The notes beneath the pieces were generated by a model. The model made no database searches and had not been told where the DNA came from. It saw only the letters and a program-made list of their open reading frames with translations. The translations under genes were made by a program, and so were the position numbers. 26,561 nt of DNA. Source: CAZQXD01 sp964597315. Its GTDB lineage: Bacteria; Pseudomonadota; Gammaproteobacteria; Competibacterales; Competibacteraceae. Of the stretch, positions 8,109-15,629 are shown one piece after another. Position 1 is the stretch's first letter; each line of letters opens with the position of its first letter. The stretch is from positions 1 to 26,561 of the forward strand of contig CAZQXD010000060.1 in the NCBI GenBank assembly GCA_964597315.1, written 5' to 3'.

Positions 8109-9386
8109 TTACCAGCGCTTACCGCCGCGACTCATGCGGGTCAGGCTCTTCTCCAGGGCGGCCAGGCTGTCGGCAGCACTCTCCTGGCCGGACAGCACTA
8201 CATGCACGGCATCCCAGAACTCTTTGCTGACCTGGTTATACTTGCCGCCAGTGGCGGTGGAGGGACGGGCCACGGCGTTCACGAAGGTATCGTACAGTTC
8301 GCCGAAGAAGGGCACCGCTTCCAGGACTTCCTGGTCCTCATAAAGGCTTTTGATGGTGGGGTTGTAGGCGGCCTTGATGGCCCGGCGCTTTTGCTCATCC
8401 CGGCTAGTCAGGTAGGTGACCAGATCGGCGGCGATCTCCGGGTGCTTGGAGTATTTAGAGACCGACAACTGCCAGCCGCCCAGGGTGCCGGCGTGGCGGC
8501 CGTCTTCGCCGCCCTTGGGCAGGGCCGAGACGCCCACCTTACCCTTGATGGGGCTGTCGTCGCCCTGGGCCAGGGACCAGGCGTAGGGCCAGTTACGCAT
8601 GAAGGCGGCGTTGCCGGACTGGAACACGCCCCGGGCTTCTTCTTCGGTGTAGTTGAGTACACCGCCGGGGGTGATGGTGTTGACCCAGCCGGCGGCCGTG
8701 TCGATGGCGGTGATGGCCTGGGGGTTGTTGATGGTGATGGAGCCGTCTTCGTCGACGATGTTGCCACCGTTATAGCTGCTCACCCATTCCAGGGCGTCGC
8801 AGGTCAGACCCTCGTAGGCCCGGCCCTGCCAGACGAAGCCCCAGAACTTGTCGTTGCCCTCGCTGCGCTCGCCGTCCTGGATCTTCTGGGCGATGCGGGT
8901 CAGTTCTTCCCAGGTCTGGGGAGCCTGCTCGCCGTATTTCTCCAGAAGATCGGTGCGGTAATACAGCACCCCGGCGTCGGTGAACCAGGGCGCCGCCACC
9001 AGTTGGCCGTCCACGGTGTTGTTCTCGACGATGGCTTGGAAATGGTCATTGATGGCGTCACCCACATGGGGCTTCAGGTCGATCAGATGGGAGGCCAGCA
9101 GGCCGGGCCAGACCACATCGATCTGGAACACGTCGATATCCGAGGCCCCCGCCGCCAGCAACTGCTGGTAGAGGGCCAGGCGTTCGGACGAGGAATTGGG
9201 GGTGGAGATCAAGTTGACCTGATGGCCCGATTGCTCGGACCAGGCGGCCACCCCCTCCCGGCACAACTCCAGTTCCTGACCCACCGCGCCGCAGGAAATG
9301 GCGATGGTTTCGGCCTGGGCGAGTCCGGCGGCGAAGGTGGTGGCGACAAGGCTTAACTTCAGTATCTTGCCCTTGTGGATTCTCAT
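8109..9386 (-). CDS. Periplasmic alpha-glucoside-type sugar-binding protein
   Basis: 425-residue extracellular solute-binding protein (family 1), the substrate-recognising part of the importer. A Sec signal (MRIHKGK, hydrophobic core, cleavage after GLAQA at about residue 25) leads to the mature ETIAISCGAVG start. The segment ELELCREGVAAW, the STPNSSSERLALYQQLL block and IDVFQIDVVWPG resemble ThuE/AglE-type binding proteins for trehalose, maltose, sucrose and related disaccharides. This assignment is from memory of the family. Cys at mature positions about 7 and 17 may pair. GGAGG six bases before the ATG is a strong ribosome-binding site. It is the first gene of the leftward set, so the promoter should lie in 9387-9600. 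Confidence 0.93.
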   Translation of the reverse strand: MRIHKGKILKLSLVATTFAAGLAQAETIAISCGAVGQELELCREGVAAWSEQSGHQVNLISTPNSSSERLALYQQLLAAGASDIDVFQIDVVWPGLLASHLIDLKPHVGDAINDHFQAIVENNTVDGQLVAAPWFTDAGVLYYRTDLLEKYGEQAPQTWEELTRIAQKIQDGERSEGNDKFWGFVWQGRAYEGLTCDALEWVSSYNGGNIVDEDGSITINNPQAITAIDTAAGWVNTITPGGVLNYTEEEARGVFQSGNAAFMRNWPYAWSLAQGDDSPIKGKVGVSALPKGGEDGRHAGTLGGWQLSVSKYSKHPEIAADLVTYLTSRDEQKRRAIKAAYNPTIKSLYEDQEVLEAVPFFGELYDTFVNAVARPSTATGGKYNQVSKEFWDAVHVVLSGQESAADSLAALEKSLTRMSRGGKRW

Positions 9387-9676
9387 TAAATGCCTCCTTC
9401 AGGCGGATTGAGATAGGGTGCTTTGTTATCACTGGTGGTGGTGGGAGTTCAATTTTATAAACGGCGGTATTGAGTGGCTCTGGACGTCTGAGGGTTCCGC
9501 GACATCAGACGACGGGCTGGACAAGCCACCGCTCCGTTCCACCGATTTGTCCAGCGTAAGGATAGGTCTAGCAGATAAAAGGCCCCATTACCTGAATATT
9601 TATATTGAGGACAGAAAGACGACATGTCGTCTTTCTGTCCTCTGGCGCGGGGGTTGAAAATAGTGTGAGTCTGAAA
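9387..9676. other. Structured intergenic region upstream of sugar-binding protein
   Basis: 290 bp between the purine permease stop and the sugar-binding protein start, both leftward. No credible gene. It contains three inverted repeats: CGTCTGA/TCAGACG (9485-9511), CTGGACAA/TTGTCCAG (9517-9554) and the perfect 36-bp palindrome (9607-9642). The promoter and operator of the ABC operon must be here. TATAAA at about 9455-9460 on the minus strand is a candidate -10, but no good -35 is seen. Confidence 0.55.
9607..9642. repeat. Perfect 36-bp palindrome
   Basis: Two 18-base arms meet with no spacer: GAGGACAGAAAGACGACA followed by its exact reverse complement. It lies 34 bp after the purine permease stop codon. 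As RNA it would make a long stem with a tiny loop. The base run after it on the permease strand is A/T-rich (AATATAAATATT) but not a U-tract. It could be the permease terminator or a protein-binding site. Confidence 0.95.
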
Positions 9677-10972
9677 TCAGCCCTTGATGCCGTAGTACAG
9701 GACTAGCACCACAGCCAGCCCCCCCATGATCGGGTGGATTTCCCGGTAGCGGCCGGTGACCAGGCGGATCGCCACCCAACTGACGATGCCTAGGGAGATG
9801 CCGGTGGCGATGGAGTAGGTGAAGGGCATGGCGACCACGGTGAGGAAGGCGGGCACGGCATCGTCCATGCGGCTCCAGTCCAGTTCCCTGGCGCCCTGCA
9901 TCATCATCGCACCCACCACGATCAGGGCCGGCGCCGTGGCCGTGGCCGGAATGGCGGTGAACACCGGGGTAAAGAACAGGGCCGCCAGAAACAGCACCGC
10001 CACGGTCACGGCGGTCAGGCCGGTGCGACCGCCTTCCTCGACACCGGCGGCGGACTCGATATAGCTGGTCACCGTGCTGGTGCCCAGTAACGCTCCCGCG
10101 CTGGTGCCGGTGGCATCGGCCATGAAGGCCCGGTCGGCTCCGGGCAGCCGTCCCTGATCGTCCAGGAACCGGCCCAGCCGACCCACTCCCAACAGCGTGC
10201 CAGCGGTGTCGAAGATGTCCACGAATAGAAAAGCGATCACCACCGCATAAAAACTGGCGTTCAGGAGTTGGCTGAAGTCCAGGGCGAACAGGGTTTCCGT
10301 GGGTAGGCGAGGGGTGTCTACGAACCGTGCCGGCGCCGGGCTGAGACCGGTGATCCAGCAGATAAGGGTAATCGCCAGAATGCCGACCAGCACCGCCCCC
10401 TTGACCCGCAGGGCCAGCAGCGCGGCGATGATGACAATCCCCAGCAAGGTCAGCAGCGCGGGGGCGGCGTGCAGGCTGCCCAAAGTCACCAGGGTGGCCG
10501 GGTGGTCCACGGTCAGGCCGGCGTTTTCGAAGCCGATGATGGCCAGAAACAGGCCAATGCCGGTCATGGTGGCGATCTTCAGGGGCAGGGGAATTGCGTC
10601 GATCATCAGGCTGCGAAAGCCCCCGTAGGCCAGCGCCATAAAGATCAGGCCCTCCACGAACACCGCCAGCAAGGCCCCCTGCCAGGGGATGCCCATGGTC
10701 AGCACCACCGTGTAGGTAAAATAGGCGTTGAGACCCATGCCCGGGGCCAGGGCGAAGGGGAAGTTGGCCCACAGCCCCATGACCAGACAGGCGATGGCCG
10801 AGGCCAGGGCGGTGGCGATGGCCACGTCGGCGGCCGGCATGCCCGCCGCCGACAGGATCTGTGGGTTAATGAACAGGATATAGGCTAGGGTAAGAAATGT
10901 GGTCAGCCCGGCCCGGAGTTCGGTAACTACGCTGGAACCGCGTTCGCTGATCTTGAAATAACGGTCGATCAT
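9677..10972 (-). CDS. AzgA-type purine (hypoxanthine/guanine/adenine) permease
   Basis: 431-residue inner-membrane purine:proton symporter of the NCS2 superfamily, AzgA/GhxP-like branch. The ATG at 10972 begins MIDRYFKISERGSS, the usual family N-terminus; the frame upstream of it has no family similarity. Diagnostic blocks in order are LRAGLTTFLTLAYILF in TM1, FALAPGMGLNAYFTY, GIGLFLAIIGFENAGL, FLFVDIFDTAGTLLGV and STVTSYIESAAGVEEGGRTG. About 12-14 hydrophobic segments are visible, and length matches the family. It stands alone, divergent from the flavodoxin-like gene. Which purine is carried cannot be read from these motifs. No guanine/adenine riboswitch core is seen in the 160-bp upstream region. 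Confidence 0.94.
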   Translation of the reverse strand: MIDRYFKISERGSSVVTELRAGLTTFLTLAYILFINPQILSAAGMPAADVAIATALASAIACLVMGLWANFPFALAPGMGLNAYFTYTVVLTMGIPWQGALLAVFVEGLIFMALAYGGFRSLMIDAIPLPLKIATMTGIGLFLAIIGFENAGLTVDHPATLVTLGSLHAAPALLTLLGIVIIAALLALRVKGAVLVGILAITLICWITGLSPAPARFVDTPRLPTETLFALDFSQLLNASFYAVVIAFLFVDIFDTAGTLLGVGRLGRFLDDQGRLPGADRAFMADATGTSAGALLGTSTVTSYIESAAGVEEGGRTGLTAVTVAVLFLAALFFTPVFTAIPATATAPALIVVGAMMMQGARELDWSRMDDAVPAFLTVVAMPFTYSIATGISLGIVSWVAIRLVTGRYREIHPIMGGLAVVLVLYYGIKG

Positions 10973-11132
10973 TGTTGTTTTCGCACCTAGGTTGAGAGGC
11001 GGCAAATAAGAGTAGACGGCAGGCAACCGCTCCTCAGAGTATGTTGCAGGACAGCAGGTTTTTGAATGGAGTACTGGCGATGGCCGTCCTAGGCGGGCAT
11101 ACTCCTCGGCAATAGCCCTATCCCACGCTATC

Positions 11133-11597
11133 GTGACCCGCAAGCACTTATTGATCGTTTACCATTCCCAGACCGGCCACACCCGGGCCATGGCCGAGGC
11201 GGCCCTGCGTGGAGCCGATGCCCTGGCCGAGGACATCGAGACCCGGCTGCAACCGGCCCTGGAGGCTGGCCTGGAGGACTTGCTGTGGGCCGACGGGCTG
11301 CTGCTGGGCACCCCGGAGAACTTCGGTTATATGTCAGGGGGACTCAAGGATTTCCTGGACCGCACCTTCTATCCGGCCCAGGGCCGGGTGGAGAGCCTGC
11401 CTTATGGGGTGTTCATCAGCGCCGGCAACGACGGCACGGGGGCCTTGAGCGCCATCGAACGCATCGCCCCGGGCTATCCCCTCAAGCCAGTGGCGGAGCC
11501 GGTGATCGTCCGGGGCGAACCGGACGCCGCCGACCTGGCCCGCTGCGAGGAACTGGGCCAGACTCTGGCCGCCGGCCTGGCCCTGGGCGTATTCTGA
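11133..11597 (+). CDS. Flavodoxin-like / NAD(P)H-dependent FMN reductase-fold protein
   Basis: 154-residue cytosolic flavodoxin-fold protein, probably FMN-binding. The phosphate-binding loop HSQTGHTRAMAE follows the first strand (LLIVYHSQTG). TPENFGYMSGGLKDFLDRT lies in the second isoalloxazine-contacting region, and a third loop SAGNDGTGAL follows. The start is taken as GTG at 11133, since strand 1 begins immediately after it and no in-frame ATG precedes. No clear ribosome-binding site is visible, so the start is less certain than the gene. Five bases separate its stop from mtgA. The substrate is unknown; quinone reduction or general electron transfer are family possibilities. It opens a rightward group with mtgA, an Rdx protein and dsbB, three of which are redox proteins. 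Confidence 0.85.
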   Translation: MTRKHLLIVYHSQTGHTRAMAEAALRGADALAEDIETRLQPALEAGLEDLLWADGLLLGTPENFGYMSGGLKDFLDRTFYPAQGRVESLPYGVFISAGNDGTGALSAIERIAPGYPLKPVAEPVIVRGEPDAADLARCEELGQTLAAGLALGVF

Positions 11598-11602
11598 GCG
11601 CC

Positions 11603-12328
11603 ATGGGCGGCTGGCGTCGATTCCGTTCCCATCCCCGTTCCTGGCCGAGTCGGCTGGCGCGGCTGGGGCTGTGGCTGGCGGTGGGTTTTCTGGCCCTGTC
11701 CATGGTGCTGGTGCTGGCGCTGCGCTGGCTGCCGGCGCCGGGGTCTAGCGTGATGCTGCAACAGGCGCTGGCCGCCGTCCTGTCCGGGGAGCCGACGCCC
11801 CGCTACCAATGGGTGCCCCTGGAGCGGATCTCGCCCCCCATGGCCCTGGCGGCGGTGGCCGCCGAGGATCAGAAATTCCTCGCTCATTGGGGCTTCGATC
11901 TGGCGTCGATCCGCCAGGCCCTAAAGGATCGGGCCGACGGCGGACGGTTGCGGGGCGCCAGCACCATCAGCCAGCAGGTGGCCAAGAACCTGTTCCTATG
12001 GTCTGGCCGGAGTTGGCTGCGCAAGGGACTGGAAGCTTGGTTCACCCTGCTTGTGGAGGCGCTGTGGCCGAAACGGCGGATTCTGGAGGTCTATCTGAAT
12101 ATCGTGGAACTGGGGGAATATACCTTCGGCGCGGAGGCCGCCAGCCAGCGGTTTTTCCGCAAGCCAGCCCAGGAACTCAACCGCCGGGAAGCGGCCCTGC
12201 TAGCGGCGGTGTTGCCCAACCCCCGCCGCTACCGGGTGGAGGCTCCATCGGCCTATGTGCGCGACCGCCAGCGCTGGATTCTGGGCCAGATGACCAATCT
12301 CGGCTCCGCCTATCTGGATCGACTGTAG
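11603..12328 (+). CDS. mtgA: Monofunctional biosynthetic peptidoglycan transglycosylase
   Basis: 241-residue (E. coli MtgA is 242) glycosyltransferase family 51 enzyme that polymerises lipid II into glycan strands without a transpeptidase domain. A basic N-terminus is followed by one TM anchor at about residues 20-41, placing the catalytic domain in the periplasm. GT51 motifs are complete: AAEDQKFLAHWGFD with catalytic Glu88, GASTISQQVAKNLFL, the RKGLEAW/WPKRRILEVYLNIVELG block with the second conserved Glu, and FGAEAASQRFF. The ATG lies 5 bp after the upstream stop, with no evident ribosome-binding site. Translation is probably coupled to the flavodoxin-like gene. Confidence 0.97.
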   Translation: MGGWRRFRSHPRSWPSRLARLGLWLAVGFLALSMVLVLALRWLPAPGSSVMLQQALAAVLSGEPTPRYQWVPLERISPPMALAAVAAEDQKFLAHWGFDLASIRQALKDRADGGRLRGASTISQQVAKNLFLWSGRSWLRKGLEAWFTLLVEALWPKRRILEVYLNIVELGEYTFGAEAASQRFFRKPAQELNRREAALLAAVLPNPRRYRVEAPSAYVRDRQRWILGQMTNLGSAYLDRL

Positions 12329-12341
12329 CCTGGAGGCATGC

Positions 12342-12617
12342 ATGACCAAACTACGGGTGAGTATCACCTATTGCACCCAATGCCGTTGGCTGCTCCGGGC
12401 AGCCTGGCTGGCCCAAGAGTTGCTGATCACCTTCGAGGCGGAGCTGGGTGAGGTGGCCCTGGCGCCGGGCGATGGCGGGGTCTTCGAGATCCGGGTCGGG
12501 GAAGAACTGATCTGGTCACGGCGGGAGGAAGGCCGCTTCCCGGAGGCCAAGGAGGTCAAGCAACGGGTCCGGGACCGCATCGCCCCGGACAAGCCCCTGG
12601 GCCATTCCGACCGTTAA
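12342..12617 (+). CDS. SelT/SelW/SelH-family (Rdx) protein
   Basis: 91-residue thioredoxin-like protein of the Rdx family. The hallmark Cys-x-x-Cys is ITYCTQCRW (Cys11, Cys14) directly after the first strand; eukaryotic and some bacterial relatives carry selenocysteine at the second position, here it is Cys. The later GVFEIRVGEELIWSR strand pair and a helix ending in KQRVRDRI are typical. GGAGG lies close before the ATG. It sits 13 bp after mtgA and 26 bp before dsbB. A thiol redox role is inferred from the family; the partner is unknown. Confidence 0.93.
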   Translation: MTKLRVSITYCTQCRWLLRAAWLAQELLITFEAELGEVALAPGDGGVFEIRVGEELIWSRREEGRFPEAKEVKQRVRDRIAPDKPLGHSDR

Positions 12618-12643
12618 GACATTCACAGGAGAATCTGCCCACC

Positions 12644-13156
12644 ATGTCCGAAGCAACTTCGACCAGTCGGCTGCCGTCCCGGCGAATCATCAATCTATTG
12701 GGATTTTTATCCTGCGTGGGGCTGCTGGGTTATGCCTATTACGCCCAGTATTACCTTTACCTGGACCCTTGCCCCCTGTGTATTTTCCAGCGGGTGGCCA
12801 TGGCCGCCCTGGGGGTGGTGTTCCTGATCGCCGCCCTGCACAACCCCCGAGGTTGGGGCGCTAAGGTCTATGCTCTGCTGCTGGCCATGGCCGCCGCCGC
12901 CGGTATTGGCGTCGCCGCCCGCCATGTGTGGTTGCAAAGTCTGCCTGCCGACCAAGTGCCGGCTTGCGGTCCGGGCCTGGAATACATGCTAGACACCTTT
13001 CCCTTTACCGAGACCCTGCAACTGGTGTTGCGAGGCTCCGGGGACTGCGCCACCGTGGACTGGTCCTTGCTGGGCCTGTCCATGCCGGCCTGGGTACTGA
13101 TCGCCTTTCTGGGGCTGGGGCTGATGGGTGTGGCGCGCAACGCCATCCGGTTTTGA
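12644..13156 (+). CDS. dsbB: Disulfide bond formation protein B
   Basis: 170-residue inner-membrane quinone reductase that reoxidises periplasmic DsbA. Four hydrophobic helices are visible. The first periplasmic redox pair is in the family motif DPCPLCIFQR (Cys43, Cys46, with the conserved Arg50 linked to quinone binding). The second pair is Cys108 (VPACGPG) and Cys135 (GSGDCA) in the second periplasmic loop. An AGGAGA ribosome-binding site precedes the ATG by 11 bases. It is the last gene of the rightward group; a strong terminator follows 11 bp after the stop. No dsbA is in the window. Confidence 0.97.
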   Translation: MSEATSTSRLPSRRIINLLGFLSCVGLLGYAYYAQYYLYLDPCPLCIFQRVAMAALGVVFLIAALHNPRGWGAKVYALLLAMAAAAGIGVAARHVWLQSLPADQVPACGPGLEYMLDTFPFTETLQLVLRGSGDCATVDWSLLGLSMPAWVLIAFLGLGLMGVARNAIRF

Positions 13157-13167
13157 GGCACAAAACG

Positions 13168-13193
13168 AAAAGGCTCCCCAGGGGGAGCCTTTT
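13168..13193. terminator. Bidirectional rho-independent terminator after dsbB
   Basis: AAAAGGCTCCCC and GGGGAGCCTTTT form a perfect 12-bp inverted repeat with a two-base centre, which opens to a GC stem with flanking A and T runs. It serves the convergent dsbB (+) and CsbD-family (-) genes. Confidence 0.92.
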
Positions 13194-13207
13194 CAGGTCA
13201 GCGCGGA

Positions 13208-13405
13208 TTAGATATCCCGCGACCATTCGTCGATCTGACGATCGGCTTCGTCCTTGGTGATGCCGTAGCGTTCCTGTAAACGGCCGGCCAACTCGTCACG
13301 ACGGCCTTCCGCATAGTCCAGGTCATCGTCAGTGAGTTTACCCCACTGCTGCTTGACCTTACCTTTCAATTGCTTCCAGTTACCTTCGACGCGATCCCAG
13401 TTCAT
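13208..13405 (-). CDS. CsbD-family stress protein (YjbJ-like)
   Basis: 65-residue, highly charged, soluble protein of the CsbD family. It opens with the family signature MNWDRVEGNWKQLKGKVKQQ, followed by WGKLTDDDLDYAEGRRDELAGR, and it ends close to the typical length. GAGGAG precedes the ATG. It lies 46 bp downstream of the PRC-barrel gene on the same strand and is probably cotranscribed. Members are abundant under general, osmotic or stationary-phase stress in several bacteria, but the molecular role is unknown. Confidence 0.95.
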   Translation of the reverse strand: MNWDRVEGNWKQLKGKVKQQWGKLTDDDLDYAEGRRDELAGRLQERYGITKDEADRQIDEWSRDI

Positions 13406-13451
13406 GGTCTGTCTCCTCGTGGTTGCTCACGGTTCAAAACGGCGGCGCCGC

Positions 13452-14057
13452 TCAGCTTTTCTGCTTCAGTTCTTTGACATCCTGCTGTTCTTCGAGTACA
13501 TCCTTTTGCTCTTCGCGCACATCTTCCATTTCCTCCTTAAGGTCTTCCTGGTCCACCTTGCCGGTGGTCACGGGTTGCTCGTCGGCCGTGGTTTGAGGGT
13601 CGCGGAGGCGCTGGCCTTGCTCGCCGGTCATCCAGCGCATCTCACCCTCTTTGTAATTAAACTCCGGCTGGGATTCGAGCTGTTCCTTGGTGGCCTCGTA
13701 CATCACGTAGTCCTGTTGGGGGTCGACTTGTAACTGGTCGTAAGGCACGGCCACCAGCTTGTCGCCGATGCCCAAAAAGCCACCTACGGAGACCACGGCC
13801 TTCACCACGTTGTCATCCTTGGTGATGATCAGGTCGTCCACCTCGCCGATATCCTCATCCTGGCTATTCTTGACCTCCCGGCCGATGATGTGGCTGGCCC
13901 GCAAGTCATAGGGATTGGCGGCTTCCATGGCGGCCATATCCTCAGCCTTGGCCGGATCGGCGGTGGCCATGGGTTCGGTGGTCTGCTTTTGCTCGGCGAA
14001 AGCGGCCCCAGACAGGGTCATGGCAATGGCGCTGGCCAGTATCAGTTTGTTCTGCAT
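13452..14057 (-). CDS. Exported PRC-barrel domain protein
   Basis: 201-residue periplasmic protein of unknown function. The ATG at 14057 has AGGAG before it and begins a clean Sec signal (MQNKLIL, cleavage after GAAFA at residue 21). An acidic, Ala/Met-rich stretch follows, then a PRC-barrel domain at about 50-115: DLRASHIIGREVKN, DIGEVDDLIITKDDNVVKAVVSVGGFLGIGDKLVAVPYDQL. The last ~35 residues are a charged helix with repeated DV-x-EEQ units (EDVREEQKDVLEEQQDV), likely coiled coil. A longer in-frame reading upstream lacks the signal and was not used. With the CsbD-family gene it looks like a stress-responsive envelope pair. The sigma-54-like promoter upstream hints at regulated expression. 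Confidence 0.9.
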   Translation of the reverse strand: MQNKLILASAIAMTLSGAAFAEQKQTTEPMATADPAKAEDMAAMEAANPYDLRASHIIGREVKNSQDEDIGEVDDLIITKDDNVVKAVVSVGGFLGIGDKLVAVPYDQLQVDPQQDYVMYEATKEQLESQPEFNYKEGEMRWMTGEQGQRLRDPQTTADEQPVTTGKVDQEDLKEEMEDVREEQKDVLEEQQDVKELKQKS

Positions 14058-14170
14058 GGTGTTACTCCTTCTTGTGCGGGTTGTGTGAGTGAGGCTCTTG
14101 TTTGACCCCGGGTGACCCCGGAGCGGCTTGGTTATGGCTATCGGTGTTCGATGCAGCCTGCCAATGCTTG

Positions 14171-14186
14171 AGCAGCTTTCGTGCCA
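14171..14186 (-). promoter_or_regulatory. Sigma-54-type promoter candidate for PRC/CsbD genes
   Basis: On the minus strand the sequence TGGCACG-AAAG-CTGCT matches the -24/-12 consensus TGGCACG-N4-TTGCT with one change. The essential GG and GC dinucleotides are at the correct spacing. The predicted start is near 14159, giving a leader of about 100 nt to the ATG at 14057. The DNA upstream (14190-14220) is very A/T-rich, suitable for bending. Confidence 0.55.
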
Positions 14187-14304
14187 CAATGTAAAAAACA
14201 AATATAAATATACACTTAGATAGTTTTGAAGAAAGCGGGCCGGTTCCGTTTATTGCAAGTCTTTCGTCTGCGACCGGTTTGGCATGTAAAAGCTACAAGC
14301 GGAG

Positions 14305-14334
14305 GAAAAACAGGCGGACCGGGCGGCCCGCCTG
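14305..14334 (-). terminator. Rho-independent terminator of the thiD-thiE-hemL unit
   Basis: On the minus strand CAGGCGG pairs with CCGCCTG around a 10-nt GC-rich loop, followed directly by TTTTT. It starts 15 bp after the hemL stop. Confidence 0.85.
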
Positions 14335-14348
14335 GGAAGGGTGAGGGC

Positions 14349-15629
14349 TTACAGGCTGGCCAGCGCCTGCTTAGCGGACTCGATGGTTTGGGCGATATCC
14401 TCGTCGTCATGGGCCGATGAGACAAAGCCCGCCTCGAAGGCCGAGGGGGCCAGGTACACCCCCCGCTCCAACATGCCGTGGAAGAACGCCTTGAAACGCT
14501 CCGTGTCGCAACCGGTGGCCTCCCGATAGGTAGTCACTCGCCGGGCCTCGGTAAAGAACAAGCCGAACATGCCGCCCACGGCATTGGCGGTCATGGGCAC
14601 GCCGGTCTGGCGGGCCGCTTCCAGCACCCCCTCCACCAGAGCTTGGGTGCGGGCTTCCAGGGCCTCATGAAAGCCGGACTGGTCCAGCAGCTTCAGGGTG
14701 GTCAGTCCGGCGGCCATGGCCACCGGATTACCGGACAGGGTGCCGGCCTGGTAGATCGGTCCCAAGGGGGACAGCCGCTCCATGATCTCCCGGCGCCCCC
14801 CGAAGGCGCCCACCGGCATGCCGCCGCCGATAATCTTGCCCAGAGTGGTCAGGTCGGGCTTGATCCCGTAGCGTTCCTGGGCGCCGCCCCGGGCCACCCG
14901 GAACCCGGTCATCACCTCGTCGAAGATCAACACGCTGTCGTGGTCGTCGCAGCAGGCCCGCAGTGCTTCCAGAAAGCCGGGTACGGGGGGGATGCAATTC
15001 ATATTGCCGGCCACTGGCTCCACGATCACACAAGCAATCTGCTCGCCCATATGATCGAACACCTCCTGTACCGCCACCGGGTCGTTAAAGGGCAGGGTCA
15101 GGGTATGGATGGCCAGGGCCTCCGGCACCCCCGGGGAGGTGGGCACCCCCAGGGTCAAGGCTCCGGAGCCGGCCTTGACCAGCAGGGAGTCGGAATGGCC
15201 GTGGTAACAGCCCTCGAACTTGATGATCTTGTCCCGTCCCGTAAAGCCCCGGGCCAGGCGGATGGCGCTCATGGTGGCTTCGGTGCCGGAATTGCACATG
15301 CGCACCAGTTCGATGGAGGGGATCAGTTCGCAGACCTTGCGGGCCAGGTCGGTCTCGATGGCGGTGGGGGCGCCGAAACTCAGGCCGTGGGCGACCGTGT
15401 CCTGGACCGCCTTGACGATCTCCGGGTGGGCGTGGCCAGCGATCATCGGTCCCCAAGAGCCTACGTAATCGATATAGCGGCGGTCGTCTTCGTCGTACAG
15501 CCAGGCTCCCTCGCCGCGCTTGAAGAATACTGGGTCGCCGCCGACGCTACGGAAGGCGCGCACCGGGGAGTTCACCCCACCCGGGATATAGTGCTGGGCC
15601 GCTGTGAACAAGTCCTGGGATCGGGTCAT
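14349..15629 (-). CDS. hemL: Glutamate-1-semialdehyde 2,1-aminomutase
   Basis: 426-residue PLP enzyme (E. coli 426) making 5-aminolevulinate from glutamate-1-semialdehyde, the C5 route to haem. The ATG at 15629 begins MTRSQDLFTAAQHYIPGG, the standard N-terminus, with AGGA upstream. Motifs are the GVNSPVRAF block, MCNSGTEATMSAIRLARG (PLP phosphate/gate region), FEGCYHGHSD, IFDEVMTGFRV, and TTLGKIIGGGMPVGAFGG with Schiff-base Lys265 at the E. coli position. Its start overlaps the thiE stop in an ATGA arrangement, so translation is coupled to thiE. A terminator follows. Confidence 0.98.
   Translation of the reverse strand: MTRSQDLFTAAQHYIPGGVNSPVRAFRSVGGDPVFFKRGEGAWLYDEDDRRYIDYVGSWGPMIAGHAHPEIVKAVQDTVAHGLSFGAPTAIETDLARKVCELIPSIELVRMCNSGTEATMSAIRLARGFTGRDKIIKFEGCYHGHSDSLLVKAGSGALTLGVPTSPGVPEALAIHTLTLPFNDPVAVQEVFDHMGEQIACVIVEPVAGNMNCIPPVPGFLEALRACCDDHDSVLIFDEVMTGFRVARGGAQERYGIKPDLTTLGKIIGGGMPVGAFGGRREIMERLSPLGPIYQAGTLSGNPVAMAAGLTTLKLLDQSGFHEALEARTQALVEGVLEAARQTGVPMTANAVGGMFGLFFTEARRVTTYREATGCDTERFKAFFHGMLERGVYLAPSAFEAGFVSSAHDDEDIAQTIESAKQALASL

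Noticed and set aside
7974..9356. Long + strand open frame (about 460 codons) opposite the sugar-binding protein gene
   Set aside because: It is the antisense shadow of a gene with clear family motifs, signal peptide and ribosome-binding site. Its translation is low-complexity Gly/Val/Ala/His-rich with no recognisable domain.
9418..9657. Small + strand open frame of 79 codons between binding protein and purine permease
   Set aside because: No plausible ribosome-binding site or similarity, and it runs through the 36-bp palindrome. Better seen as regulatory space.
10973..11132. Purine riboswitch or shared operator between the permease and the flavodoxin-like gene
   Set aside because: No purine aptamer core seen. 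The only inverted repeat, GAGTATG/CATACTC (11037-11104), has arms of 7 bp over 54 bp apart and could be chance.
14102..14121. Tandem TGACCCCGG-type 10-mers upstream of the PRC-barrel gene
   Set aside because: Only two short copies, inside the probable leader. Too little to call a regulatory repeat.
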